A DNA stretch of 64,000 nucleotides from Dryomyza anilis (lineage: Eukaryota; Arthropoda; Insecta; Diptera; Dryomyzidae): contig OX638135.1 in assembly GCA_951804985.1 (NCBI GenBank), positions 43,581,057 through 43,645,056 on the forward strand, read 5' to 3'. Made by a program: the position numbers and the translations under genes. The notes under the pieces are model-generated. The model saw only the letters and a program-made list of their open reading frames with translations, was not told the origin of the DNA and made no database searches. Position 1 is the first letter of the stretch; each line of letters starts with the position of its first letter. Below, piece after piece: positions 32,346 through 44,701 of the stretch.

Positions 32346-32414
32346 TTGTCCTTACATAGAATAACGTGTATGCAAATATTTAGTGAAGATCATTTGCAAT
32401 AACAAGGCAATAAA

Positions 32415-32525
32415 TGGTTATCTTGTTCTTGCTCTAGTTCTTGCACGCTAAGTCTTCCTCTTGTCCTGGCATAGGAACATATAATCTTGTTCTTGCAATA
32501 CCTTTCTCGCTCTTGCTTGCAAGAA
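32415..32525. repeat. TTCTTGC-rich array
   Basis: Dense words of the TCTTGTTCTTGC type, degenerate. Similar arrays are at 34845-35010, 46055-46205, 49560-49650 and 52195-52330. Confidence 0.65.
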
Positions 32526-32899
32526 TCTTGCAAAACTTTACTTTTTAAATTTTAAATAAAAGATCGACGACAAATATCTTAAACTACATATTAATTATGA
32601 AAACGAATAGAATTTGAACACTATTTTAAGTTACTTATTTTCAATTTCTTCAACAAAAAAAAAATTATTTTACTAACAAAAAAAATCCATTAACATAAAA
32701 TTTTGTATTATATTTTAACAAGAATTAACTAAAAAAAATAAAAAATATAACTCAAGTGATGTAGGCGAGACAATTCAAAATAAAACGCTACATAGCGAAC
32801 ACTAACAGAAAGAAGAGAATACAACAATAATGTATTACGAGGCGTATACACACACTCTTACAACGACAACTTTTCGTTGCTATCCTATATCATCGCATG

Positions 32900-32985
32900 G
32901 AAACAAACAGACGCATGACAACAGACAGACGCATGACAACGGACAGACACATGACAACAGACAATCGCATGGCACCACACTACAT
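32900..32985. repeat. 19-base minisatellite (left arm)
   Basis: About four copies of ACAGACAGACGCATGACAA, some diverged. The inverted partner is at 51058-51125. Confidence 0.8.
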
Positions 32986-33267
32986 GGATGTATCTAGTAC
33001 AGCTATCTAGTTGACAACAAGAACGAGTTTTTTTTTTGTGGTACAAAAAATGTCCCTCCAAAAATTCTATCAAAAGCTTGGGTGCTGCATTATTCCCATT
33101 TTTGTTGTTTTTGCACTTGTCTATTTTATCTTTTTAAATCAACTTTTGAAACACTTTTAAATCTATTTACCGCTTCAAAAGTGCTTCATATACCTTATTT
33201 TTAAGATGCTTATATTCATTAGCCTTGAAAAACAAAAAAAAAAAAACACACACTTCTTCATTAATAT

Positions 33268-34744
33268 CAGGGTTGGGCGAGATTGTCTATGTAGATTACA
33301 CGATTGTCTACATGTAGACAATTACATGTAGACAATCTCTAAAACACATGTAGACAATGTATACTATGTAGACAATGTATAAAATTCATAATTATTTGTA
33401 TTTTGTGGTGATTTATATTGAGTAACTAATTAATCTACGTAGGTATTAAAATACATTTTTATAACAAATACTTTACAAACTTTCGAGTGCCGTTTTTTTT
33501 TTTAATACGTAACGTTTTAAGAAAATATATGTATAAAACTTAAATATATGTATAAACTTTACCCAACTAGTTATCCAAAATATGTTCCTTCTAATTATAC
33601 TAATTTTAATAGATCCATAAATTCTAATTTTGTAATATAAAAAAAGGTTTAAGATTTTTAAAAATTTTGATTTTTGAGAAAAAAAAGTAATGATGTTGTC
33701 AAATCCAAACGAAAAATCGTGTTTTTGAAAAATATATAATTATAGAAATTAAAAAAAATAAAATTAAACTATTGACTAAAACAGAGATAAAGAGAATAAA
33801 TATATTATGATTTTGTGGTAATCAGTATCAGAGAATGTCGTTTAAATATCGTTTGGTCGTTGAAATATAATTTGTTGAATTTTTTACTAAATATAGTTTA
33901 TGGGGTTTGCGATACATTTTGTATTATTGTGAACTGAATAAATTTTATTGTATAATTATTAGATGTAATACATAATATTTCGACATTTATACACTAAACA
34001 TAAAAATTCATGATCAAAAATTTGTTTAAGAAATAAACAAAATTGTTTTAAAATGAATTGCATTGATTTTAATAATCGAGCATTTTAGAAATGCCCCTAA
34101 AGGTATGCAACATTTGCGGTATGTAGAATAAATTTAAAATGCATTAAGCACTTCGTATTTGATGTCGCTCTGCTCTTATAATTCCTTTCCTATTTTTTAG
34201 CGACAAAATGTTATTTAACCCTTTTAGTAACTTGTTACCATATGGTAACAGCTTTTCAAAGACATTTTTAAATACTGCGTGCAATAATATTTTGACAAAA
34301 TATATGGTAATATATACATGAGTATTTATTTTTTCTTAAATAATAGTGTATTCAGTGTCAAATGGATTAATTTGAATATTTGTTTATAAATTAAACGATT
34401 TAAAACAATACAATAAAATAATAAATAACATAATAATAAAAAATTATAAAAATCTAATGTATTTTATTATTTACCTTAATCAAAACAAACAATTGTATGC
34501 ATATATTCAAGACTCATAACGCTACAAATAATAATTATTATTTTTAATATGTGCATTTTATGATAAAACCATTTACATATTATTGAATTTATTTAGGCAA
34601 TATATACAATTGTATACATAGTCTATGCAATTGTATACATAGTCTTTACAATTGTATACATAGTCTACATTATCTACGTAATTGTCTACATAGTCTACAC
34701 ACAAATATAGACAATCCCGAAATACACGAAATTACCCAACCCTG
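33268..34744. mobile_element. Non-autonomous hAT-type element with 8-base TSD
   Basis: Ends CAGGGTTGGG and CCCAACCCTG are inverted repeats, and both flanks carry ATTAATAT (33260-33267 and 34745-34752), an 8-base target duplication as in hAT. Sub-terminal words TACATGTAGACAATC and ACATAGTCTACA recur near both ends. The 1477-base interior is AT-rich with no transposase frame, so it would need enzyme from elsewhere. The other arm of the large inverted repeat (about 46360) lacks it. Confidence 0.85.
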
Positions 34745-34844
34745 ATTAATATTCACGTTCATAAATATTTTGCACGCTTTCTATTTTTACTTGTTGTTCA
34801 ATATTTAGTAATATCATGAATCCTGAATCATTAAAATTATAAAA

Positions 34845-35010
34845 AACGCAAGAGTCTTGCTTTTCTTGCATTTCTTGCAGTGTTAGTCTTGCACTTGCTC
34901 TTGTTCTTGCATGTCTTATCTTGTTCTAGCAAGAAAATCTCGATTTTGTTCTCGCTCTTGTTCTTGCAAAAAAAAAATGCAAGAACAGAACAAGATGCAA
35001 GAACAAGACA
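34845..35010. repeat. TTCTTGC-rich array (left arm, inner end)
   Basis: Degenerate copies of TCTTGTTCTTGCA, then AAGAACAAGATGCAAGAAC words on the other strand, making a local hairpin around 34970. The partner array in the right arm is 46055-46205. Confidence 0.7.
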
Positions 35011-35059
35011 TTTTTGATCATCACTAGCGGTATTGAACAACGGGTCGTGGCGCCTACGA

Positions 35060-35745
35060 TAATACAAAAAACTCAAATACAAAAAAAAAAAACAAAATCA
35101 AACAAAATAAAAATCAAAAGCACAAAACTAAAGCAATTACACAAAAACAATAGAAAAATAAAAACAAAAAGCAGATGGAAAAACAATAGCAGATACAAAG
35201 AATAAAAGCAGAACCCAAAAACAAAAGCAAACACAAAAAACAAACAAAAATAGAAAATTAAAAACAAAAGCAAAAACAAACAAAAAAAACATAAAAGCAA
35301 AAACAAAAGTAAAACACAAAAGCAAAATCAAAAAAACAGAAGAACAAAAACAAAATAAACAAATGAATGAAAAACTAAAAAAAAGGAAAAATACAATGTA
35401 GAAACTAAAATAAAAGCAAATTCAAATCAAAAAAGCAAAAATACAAAAACAAAAGAAAAATCACAAAATCTAAATCAAAACGAAAACAAAAAAAGCAAAA
35501 ACACAAAAACAAAAGAAAAACGCAAAAACATCAAAAATACAAAAAGCAAAAATAAAATTTAAAACACAAAAACAAAACACAAATCCACAAAAAATTAAAG
35601 CAAAAAGAAAAAGTCAATTTTAAAAACAAAATAAAAAGAAAAAAACAAAGGCAACTAAATAAAAAAATGCAAAAAAGAAAAAAATTAAAAGAATAGCAAA
35701 AACTAAAAACGGGGGAAAAAAGCCGGGAAAATAAAAAAAAGCTTT
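35060..35745. repeat. A-rich, T-poor low-complexity tract
   Basis: About 680 bases dominated by CAAAAACAAAAGCAAA-type words on the plus strand, with very few T. The opposite strand is correspondingly T-rich, so frames there are meaningless runs of Phe and Leu. Confidence 0.85.
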
Positions 35746-38127
35746 GCTTAAAAATTAGGTTAAAAAAACCCGTTGCGCAGCCCGGGTACGAAATACTAGT
35801 AATATATAATGTAATGTTATGTTACTAACATTTTTGTTTGGTTAAAAGAAATAGGACGGCCTGTATACAAGTATTCTATAAACAAGTAAATCCCACAAAA
35901 AAATGTTAGTAAAATCAGACCCGTGCTCTGGATTTGCTCGTGGGGCGGGGTTTAGCAAACTTCATAATAAAGAGGGTCGGGGAGATAGATTTCTGTTTGG
36001 CCATACTCATGAACATATGTCATTATTTCAGAAAATCGGTATCTAAAGAGGCCTAAACTAGGTATGATATCGTGTGTATGATCTTCTTATAACGGAGTTT
36101 CCCTCAAGAATTTTTAAAGGATCATTAGATCCCGGTTGGGCAATTTTTCATAGCCTTGTAAGGGTCCGAACAAATAGATTTAGTCGGAATAAAAACAGTA
36201 TTCCATTAAAGAAAATAAGTACAACTTTTTTGAAAATTAAACATATACAAAACTAGCAATAAATTGAAATCGGCTTTGAAAAATATTCGAAATTTATATA
36301 ATTTGAGAAATAATTAAATAAAACCATGGTTGAAGTATATACAGGTTAAGTCATCTTTCAAAATTCGGGCGCCATTTACTTTTTTTGAAAACTGTTTGAA
36401 AGTTTCAACATTTGTTTACGATAAAATTAAAACAGAACATCAATACTTTGTTTACAAGTTCACAAAATATCAAAATTTAAAATCAACAAATCTCAACATT
36501 ATAAAAGTTTAAAGATCTCCATGAATTCAAAATGAACCATCGTGTATTTAGAAAGTCAAATAGTTAATTTGTCCAGTGAATTTAATAAAAAAATAGTGAA
36601 AATTAAGAGCAAAAAACATAACCTTTAAATAAATTTTAATATGACAATCAATTGTTTTATTTTCAATATTTTTTTCTTGACATTCTCAAAATTTTAAATG
36701 CCAACTATCTGTCTAGATAAACTAACCTATACTTCAACCCTGAATAAAACCAATCGATTTCATTTGAAATTTGTACTTACATTTCAGAAAAATATTTTTA
36801 TAATATTGGTAAAGTTATTCGAAAAGAAAGGCGCCGCTGACGAAAATTTTCCATTGTTTTGTGAAAATTTATTTATTCAACCTCAAAATACAAATTTTAT
36901 ATACCAATTTATTTGTTAATGTATATTTATTTTTTTTTTTGTTTGGTAAAAAAACATTTTTTTTAATAAATAAGGGTGTTTTTGAAAACAATTTTTTTTA
37001 ATAAATAAGGGTGTTTTTGAAATATGAAAGGGTGTTTTTGAAATATGAAATTTAAATTTTAGCAGTACTATTTCAGAATTTGATGAAATTTTGAATTATG
37101 GTGAAACAACATAAAATTAAGATATTGATAAAAATTTTAGCTTCCCTGATGGTGTGGTTAAAAATATTTGGTTATATAAATTTGAAAAAATCTGTATAAA
37201 TAATCAATAAATTAATCAATTGAACATAACTTAAGCAATAGTGAAGCAAAATAAAACACTGAAGGCTCATTTAAAAGGTAATAAAATTGCCAAAATGTTG
37301 ATATTAGAGTGGTCATCTTTAAACAAAGTTTATTTTAAAAGGATATATCTCAAAAGCAATGGCGAAAGTCGACTTTAATATTAAAATCAGCTTTTTGACG
37401 TTTTATTATTTATACAAATTTTCAAAAAAGTAGACCTTAATTTTAAACTTGACTTTAAATTATCTTTGAATTTGAAATGAAAAGCATATCATATTTTCAT
37501 AATAAAAAAATGTTTGCGGCAAATAAAGGGTGTAAAAGAAATTATTTTTACAAATTCAAATGCGGATATTGTGGTCAAAGCAAATAACGGAAAAAAATAC
37601 GGTAAATTCAAAAATTCTCTGATTTATGACAAACAGAAAAATTAACAAGTTTTCAGTTATAAGTAATCGATGATGTCGTAAACAAAAAAAAATAATTAAA
37701 AAAGTGGGTAAATAATGTTTGGACATTATAAGCTAACTATTCTACAACGCATTCAATTATTGAAGGGATACTGCTGGAAATATTACAATTCGGTTTCAAG
37801 AGACCATCTTCTTAAATAGTAAAATCCATTCTTTGAAAAATATTGAAATATTGTTAAACTGACATAAAATAAGTTGGATTAGTGTTATCAAAAATGTTAG
37901 AAGAAATGGTGTGCAACGGCTGATGGTAGGTGGAAGACTAAAATACGGAAATTCGTCCTAACTCATTAAGAAAAATAATTTTTTAAATATTTTTTAAAAC
38001 TATGGAGTATTGTTCTTCATTTGTGATATATTTTTTTTACCATGTTAACTTTTTAAGTCAAAAAGAAAATGTATAAAAATTTCGTTTACACCCTTCATTT
38101 TGGAGCTGAGATCTCTTTTAGTATGTA
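35746..38127. other. AT-rich region without recognised gene
   Basis: No coding pattern, LTR or TIR is evident. A short tandem repeat of TTTAATAAATAAGGGTGTTT occurs at 36955-37030. Part of 37240-37380 resembles 59395-59530 in direct orientation, so it belongs to a dispersed repeat. Confidence 0.5.
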
Positions 38128-38128
38128 T

Positions 38129-38403
38129 GGGCCATTCCACACCAAATCGACCAAAAAAAGTAAAATTTGAGATTTTACATTTTCGATGATAATGAAATTT
38201 CTAGTTCAAGAGATATTTAAATATGAACAACCATACAAAAGTGATTTTTGGCCCTTTTTCCAACTTTGAGCCACTGTATCTCTGGAAGTAGTTGTCGGAT
38301 TATGGTTAGTGCATGTCTCGATACCATTTATCAGTTGCCAAAATTTGATGGAAATCGAAGAAGGTGAGTTCCAACCGCTGGTCGATTTGGTGTGGAATGG
38401 CCT
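38129..38403. mobile_element. MITE with GGCCATTCCACACC inverted ends
   Basis: Left end GGCCATTCCACACCAAATCG and right end CGATTTGGTGTGGAATGGCC are perfect inverted repeats about 275 bases apart. TGTAT lies outside both and could be the target duplication. Parts of the interior and one end recur near 63460-63515 (ATTTGGTGTGGAATG). No ORF. Confidence 0.7.
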
Positions 38404-38799
38404 GTATATAAAAGCGTTTTTACAAAATCAAATCATTTAAAGTTTTTATTCCCTTTTGAAATGTTTGTTACTTTTAGATATGTTAAAAATCAGTTCAAAT
38501 TTATTTAAATGCGAATAAAAGCTGTAAACGAATTAGTATCGTACAACCATTTTCATATTTATACTCAATGATGTCTCAGCCATTAAATACTTCCAACTTT
38601 TTTCACATGTTCGACCAAAAATTTGATATGCATTTGAAAAGCAAATAAAACCCTTTAACGAATTTTTCCAGAAAAATTGGGAAACACGATTATATTATTT
38701 TTTAACGAACTTTAAGAAAATACACGATTTTTAAGAAAATACAGGGTCTTGTAAAGGGTTTTTCAATAAGAGCGCTACAAAAGTTTTTTTCAAGGGTTT

Positions 38800-39092
38800 T
38801 TCCACAGGGACGCTACAAAAGTAGAGCGACAGGGACAGCAAACGACGCCATATTTCTTGCCGCTCTATTGACATTTCTCTTCAGTATGGTTTGCCATTTT
38901 ATGATGGAAAGATATACGAGCCAACAACGAGTCGAAATAATTAAAATTTACTACCGAAATTCGAATTCGTATATCTTTCCATCATGAAATGGTATACCTT
39001 ACTGAAGAGAAATGTCAAAAGAGCGGCAAGAAATATGGCGTCGTTTGCTGTCCCTGTCGCTCTACTTTTGTAGCGTCCCTGTTAAAAACAAC
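38800..39092. mobile_element. Foldback repeat of about 290 bases
   Basis: Inverted arms: CAGGGACGCTACAAAAGTAG near 38813 pairs with CTACTTTTGTAGCGTCCCTG near 39062, and CGCCATATTTCTTGCCGCTC pairs with its complement at 39025. A short centre around 38940. A partial outer repeat (GGTTTTTCAATAAGAGCGCT) is at 38757. No coding capacity. Confidence 0.7.
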
Positions 39093-39175
39093 CCTTTATC
39101 ATAACACAAATATACACCAATTCTGGGGCCTTATTGATTTAGGATCTTATTTCATTTTAAATTGTTACTAAAAAT

Positions 39176-40804
39176 CAGAGCTCTCGTTTACCCGGGTGCT
39201 CGGGTACCCGGGCTACCCGGGTTATTCAAATACTCGAAAAACCCGGGTATTAAATGTTCCAGCTACCCGGGTAATTTGTTCGTTCGTTTGTTCGAGCTAT
39301 TCGAGTAGCTCGTTTGTTCGAGTAGCTCGATTGTTCGTTCGTTGTTCGAGTAGCTCGATTGCTCGATCGTTGTTCGAGCTTCGAGTAGCTCGTTCGTTCG
39401 TTTGTTCGATTGACGATTGTTCATTTGATCGCTTGTTAATTTGTCTGTCCGTTCGTTTGCTTTATGTGGGAGTTGGTCGGAAGTGGTTGGAAAAATGTAG
39501 GTGGACAAAAGTGGGTGGGTGGGCAAAAGTGGGCGGAAAGTGATAAAAAGACCGAACAAAATTTTATTGCAGAAATCGGTAGCAGACATCAAGGGAAATC
39601 GAATGGTACCACTCTCAGTGGTCCCTGACCCCCAAAAGGGGGTCAAAAACCAAACTTTTTTTTTATTGCGGAAATGGATAGCGAACATCATTAGAAGACT
39701 AATGGTACCCTTTGGAGTGGTCCCTGACCCCCAAAAGGGGGTCAAAAACCCATTTATGACCAAAAAATGTGTTTTTCAGAAATCGATAGCGGACACCATT
39801 AGAATGCTATTGGTACACTTTGGAGTGGTCCATGACCCCCAAAAGGGGGTCAAAAACCCATTTATGACCCAAAAATTGTTATCTCGGAAATCGATAGTGG
39901 ACATCATTAGAAGGCTAATGGTATCCTTTGGAGTGATCCATGACCCCCAAAAGGGGGTCAAAAACCCCATTTTCGAAAAAAATATTTTGTGAATGTCAAA
40001 ATGCATTTCATAACGTCAGCTATCTATTTCTGCAAAAAAAAAATCGAAAATGGGGTTTTTGACTCCCTTTGGGGGGACCTGGACCACTCCAAAGGGTACC
40101 ATTAGCCTTCTAATGATGTCCGCTATCGATTTCCGAGATGGGGTTTTGACCCTTTTTTGGGGGTCATGGACCACTCCAAAGTGTACCAATAGCATTCTAA
40201 TGGTGTCCGCTATCGATTTCAGAAATAAAAATTTTTGGGTCAGAAAATGGGTTTTTGACCCCCTTTTGGGGGTCAGGGACCACTCCAAAGGGTACCATTA
40301 GTCTTCTAATGATGTTCGCTATCCATTTCCGCAATAAAAAAATTTTGGACAAAAGGTGGTTTTTGACCCTCTTTTGGGGGTCAGGGACCACTGAGAGTCC
40401 ACTTTTGCCCACCCACTTTTGTCCACCTACATTTTTCCAACCACTTCCGACCAACTCCCACATCAAGCAAACGAACGGACAAACTAATTAACAAGCGATC
40501 AAATGAACAATCGTCAATCGAACAAACGAACGAACGAACAAGCTACTCGAAGCTCGAACAACGATCGAGCTACTCGAACAACGAACGAGCCATCGAGCTA
40601 CTCGAACAAACGAGCTACTCGAATAGCTCGAACAAACAAACGAACAAACTACCCGGGTTTTGCGAACTACCCGGGTAGCTCGAACATTTAATACCCGGGT
40701 TTTTCGAGTATTTGAACTACCCGGGTATTACCAGGGCTTTCGAGCGCCCGGGTACCCGGGTACCGGGGCTACTAGAAAATACTCGTATGAAATCGAGAGC
40801 TCTG
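39176..40804. mobile_element. Foldback hAT-like element with internal tandem array
   Basis: 1629 bases, almost wholly palindromic around 40005. The ends are CAGAGCTCTCG and CGAGAGCTCTG, with 8-base duplications CTAAAAAT at 39168-39175 and 40805-40812. Each arm has three zones: CCCGGGTA-rich outer part, GTTCGAGTAGCTCG repeats, and four copies of a unit of about 108 bases holding the palindrome GACCCCCAAAAGGGGGTC (39627, 39726, 39834, 39943 and mirror positions 40060-40382). No transposase. The TSD length and CAG start fit hAT; the architecture recalls FB/Galileo foldback elements. Confidence 0.85.
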
Positions 40805-40812
40805 CTAAAAAT

Positions 40813-42419
40813 ACGTAAAAATAAACGAAAAGAAATTCGTTGGAATTTCTTACGCTTTTTTGAGGAATTTATTTTGTTTCGTTTTACGTTATAAGAGAGA
40901 TATTATGTATATTTTTTTAAATGTATTTTTTTTTTTTAAATATAATAATAAATTTACAAACAAAAATATTTTTGAACTATGTAAAAAAAAAAATCTAAAA
41001 TAAAAAGATGAAAAATAATTGTTTAAAAAATAAATTGTTTGTATTGTATTTAAAAAAAAAAATAAGATTTCAAGAAAATTCGATTAGGTTGAACCCCCAA
41101 ATCCCCTCCCATGCCCACGGGCCTGAGTAAAATGAAATAAAAAATTCGTGCAGAAAGAATTTTATTACAAATTTTTTAAAAAACAATAATACAAACAGTA
41201 AAAAAGTGTGCAAATATAACTAAAATGTTAATTAATGCAATTAATTTTTAATTGAAACTCAACCGATGTAACATTTAGTTGCATTGATTTCCATATTCGT
41301 AATAATGAGAATATGTTTGTTGGAAAAACTTGAATTTTTTTTTTGTCATATTGATATTAAAGTTGTTATATATATTATTTTTTTTATTGAAAATTATTAA
41401 ATCATTAATTGATTAATAAGTAACATCAATTAAAAATTTCATTCTACTTAAAAAAATTTAATACACTCATATTTTTAATTGGAATTCGATTTTGTTTGCT
41501 ATTAATTTCAATTGAATATACACGTTCAATATTTTTCATAAAAAAAAAATTGTTTTTTTTTTATTATCAATCGCATGATAGAAATATTATTTTTAAGTAG
41601 TTTTTTATATCTTATATGAACGTTCATGTTTTTTTTTTATATTTTTATTGAAGTATGTAACTATAGTAATTTTGATAGTTTGAACTATGCTGTGGACAAC
41701 TATAAATGAAATACTTATAAATAAATAAGTTAAATTTTATTTTTTTTAATCAATTTAAATTGTTGTTGTACCTTTTTTCAAACGAATGATTACAAAAAAT
41801 TAACTATTTCAGAAAATATTCATTGATAATGAAATATATTTGAAGTTTTTTAAAAACAAATTTTTAATTCTGATTTTAAATGTTATTGACAATAAAAAAA
41901 ACATAAGCTTAAATATAATTTAACAATTTAAAAATATTTGATTTTTTTGAAAATTAATTCTTATGTTTGATATAATATTTAGCGTTAGTTATAAATGTTT
42001 ACAATATTATATTTTAAAATAATTATTAATTATAATTAATAAATAAAATAATTACTATTACAATAATTAAAAACAATATATTATATATTGTTTTTAATTC
42101 AAAAAAATATTAAAAGTTTTTTTGGAAATTATTTATTTTTCATAATTCAAAACATTAACTTATCATGGCACATGCATTACCTAAAAATCATGTTAATTCC
42201 AAAAATAAGAATTTTGCTTAAAATCAAGAAAACAGATATTTATATATATTTCAAAAAGTCAAAGTTTGAATGTGTTGTGAAACTTTGATTGTGTTGAACA
42301 ATTTTAAATACGTGCAAAGAAGTTGGCATTTTTTTTAATGTATAGGTACTCAAAACTTTCAATGTGTGCGTTAATTTATACAAAAACTAAATTTGGCAAC
42401 ACTGCAAAAAAGGCAAAAA
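40813..42419. other. AT-rich region without recognised feature
   Basis: Long A and T runs. I see no ORF with protein-like composition and no clear repeat structure. Confidence 0.5.
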
Positions 42420-43740
42420 ATGCAACGATGTCTGTCTGTGATTTTTATAAACAGAATTATGAGAAAATAATGATAAAATTTTGCAAAAAATATCAATAAT
42501 TGAAGATTCAAAATCTACAAGTTTTGATATTTTGAAAAAAAAAAAATAAAGATTGCTTAAATGTTTCAGGAAAAATCATAGACACATTAAAGTTATTAAT
42601 TGACACATTTTGTTGTTGCTGCTGCGGTTTTTTGTTCGAGCAGCCACCGCACATACAGAGAGTGAAAGGCAAATAAGAAGAATTCTTGTTGGACCTTTCT
42701 TTGTATGAAACGTCAAAAGAGAAAAAAGAAAAAGTGCAAAGATGTCTGTCCGTGATTTACACAAACAGAATTATGAGATAATAATGATGAAATGAAAATT
42801 TGTTCAAAGAATATCAAAAATTGAAGATTAAAAATCTACAAGTTTTGATATTTTGAAAAAAAAACCAGTTGGGAAGATTAGATCACATGGGAAATTTTAA
42901 AGTAGGTGTTATTATGATAGTTAGGATTTTCAAAATTATAGTCGGTCTAAGCCGACTATAAATACCCTACACATATGTGTGGTTACCATTCAAAGTGGTA
43001 TATAAGTCACCAGGGTATTCGAATCCTGAAAATAACTACAAACTTTCCATAACTGAAGAAATTTCTTTCATTTGATACCCATATTTACAAATGGGTAGGT
43101 GTACCGAATTTCGATTTTTTTTGGGAACCACAAGTCATTTCGTGGTAAAATATTTTCTCATTTATTTGTTAATAATGTTAATATATATTTGACCAAAAAA
43201 GTTTACCTAAGCACGTATATAGTAAAATTGATTCGTAGATGTAAATTTTATTTGAGGTATTTGAATATAAGTGGTCGGTTCTCAGGTAACAATAGACCGA
43301 TTATGCCAATTTTCTTGTTCAGACAGCTTAGATATATAAGTAATCTAAATCTAAAGTTTCATTGCTCTATCTCTTCAACTTTTTCTGTAATCGTGATTTC
43401 AACAGACAGACAGAAGTACCGACAGACAGACAGACGGACAGACGGACATCGCTAAATCGACTAAGGAGGTCATGCTGATCAAGAATATATATATACTTTT
43501 CCATACCGGAGATGCTTTTTTCAGGGTGTTACAAACGGCGTACCAAACTGAATATACCCTTTCACTCTTAGTGTAGGGTATAATAAAGACTGTTTAAATG
43601 TTTCAGGAAAAATCATAGAAACAATAAAGCAATTATTTGACACATTTTGTTGTTGTGATGCGCAAACGCAAAGCAGAATGAAATAAGTAAAATCGAATGG
43701 ATGAGCGCAAGTGAGAGGACAATAGAAATTCATATTGTTG
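42420..43740. repeat. 315-base tandem duplication, second unit interrupted
   Basis: GATGTCTGTCTGTGATTT at 42427 recurs as GATGTCTGTCCGTGATTT at 42742, and TTTCAGGAAAAATCATAGA at 42565 recurs at 43600. The second unit is split by a mini-me-like element (42865-43583), while the first is uninterrupted. Confidence 0.8.
42865..43583 (+). mobile_element. mini-me-like element (complete)
   Basis: About 719 bases from CCAGTTGGGAAG to TAGGGTATAA. It has a central AGTCGGTCTAAGCCGACT hairpin near 42945, a (GACA/GACG)n tract at 43403-43448 beside a conserved CGCTAAATCGACTAAGGAGG segment, and a short (TA)n. These match the described mini-me/DINE-1-like dipteran repeats. No target duplication. No ORF; transposition would need an outside enzyme. 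Confidence 0.75.
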
Positions 43741-44341
43741 GTTCTTTCATAAAACTGATATTCCTTGTACTAAAAAAACTATTTCATTTAATTTACAATG
43801 TAATTTAAATGTTTTATTTAATAAAAAATAATTCAAATTTACATATTTAAATTATCTTTATTATAAAATATTCATATAAAATGTATATCTATATATTTAC
43901 ATTAAAAACTTTAATAAAAGGATCATCCGCTGTGTGCAACGTTGTGCAACATCGAGCAACATCTGGCAACCAGTATTTGCTACGCATCTCGGAGTACTAA
44001 AAACGGTTGTTGTTCAAAACTTGTCTGTCTTTATAATATAAAGTCTTTGCTATAGGTCTTACGCAGCCGCGTTGAACACTTCACGAACCATTGCTGTCGT
44101 TTCTGAATATGAACTACGACAGTAATTTGCAGCAACCGAACAATGATCGACTACTCGGCTAAAAGTTGTTTGAAAAACCGTGATCCTGTGGTGATGTTGC
44201 GCAAAGAGCTTAAAGGACATTTTTAAACTTTTAACGACTATTTTCAATAACATTATTATTACTCCAAGTGTAAAAAGATATCACTCAATTTTCATTTTTT
44301 ATTTAATTTAAAATCTCTTACTGAATTACCGTAAAAGTAAA
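43584..44341. other. Spacer of the tandem unit, copy 1
   Basis: AT-rich, with a GCAAC-rich stretch (GTGCAACGTTGTGCAACATC) at 43935. No recognised gene. Copy 2 is 46966-47718. Confidence 0.5.
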
Positions 44342-44701
44342 CCAGTTGGGAAGGTTAGATCACATGGGAAATTTTAAAGTAGGTGTACTTATGATGGTTA
44401 GGATTATCAAAATTATAGCCGACTATAAATACCCTACACATATGTGTGGTTACCATTCAAAGTGATATATAGGTCACCAGGGTATACGAATCCTGAAAAT
44501 AACTACAAACATTCAATCGCTGAAGAATTTCCATTCATTTGATACCCATATTTACAAATGGGAAGGTGTACCGAATTTGGTTTTTTTTTTGTGAACCACA
44601 AGTCTTTTCGCCGGAAAACATTATTATCATGTATTTGAGCATGATGTCAATATATATTTGACCAAAAAAGTTTACCTAAGCACGTATACATAAAAATTGA
44701 T
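44342..44701 (+). mobile_element. mini-me-like element, 5' half (copy 1)
   Basis: Starts CCAGTTGGGAAGG and is collinear with 42865-43235, but lacks part of the hairpin near 44420. It stops at AAAATTGATC, where a LINE ORF1-like gene begins. The 3' half is absent. Confidence 0.75.

Larger units (their letters stand above)
31735..35024 (+). repeat. Left arm of a 21-kb inverted repeat
   Basis: This arm is the reverse complement, with indels, of 53127 back to 46038. Diagnostic matches include the foldback repeat, AACTTAAGGGTA near 32345, the 19-base minisatellite at 32900-32985, GCATCTTAAAAATAAGGT near 33210 and the TCTTGC-rich array at 34845-35010. It ends at TTTTTGATCAT (35024). A hAT-type element (33268-34744) is inserted in this arm only. 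Confidence 0.75.

Noticed and set aside
32900..32985. CRISPR-like array
   Set aside because: The 19-base units are contiguous, without spacers, in a eukaryotic repeat context.
35073..35331. Minus-strand frames rich in Phe and Leu that look like membrane proteins
   Set aside because: They are the translation of an A-rich low-complexity tract and have no other protein-like feature.
39196..40691. Several 80-160-codon frames inside the foldback element
   Set aside because: They follow the tandem units and mirror each other on both strands, as expected from palindromic repeats.
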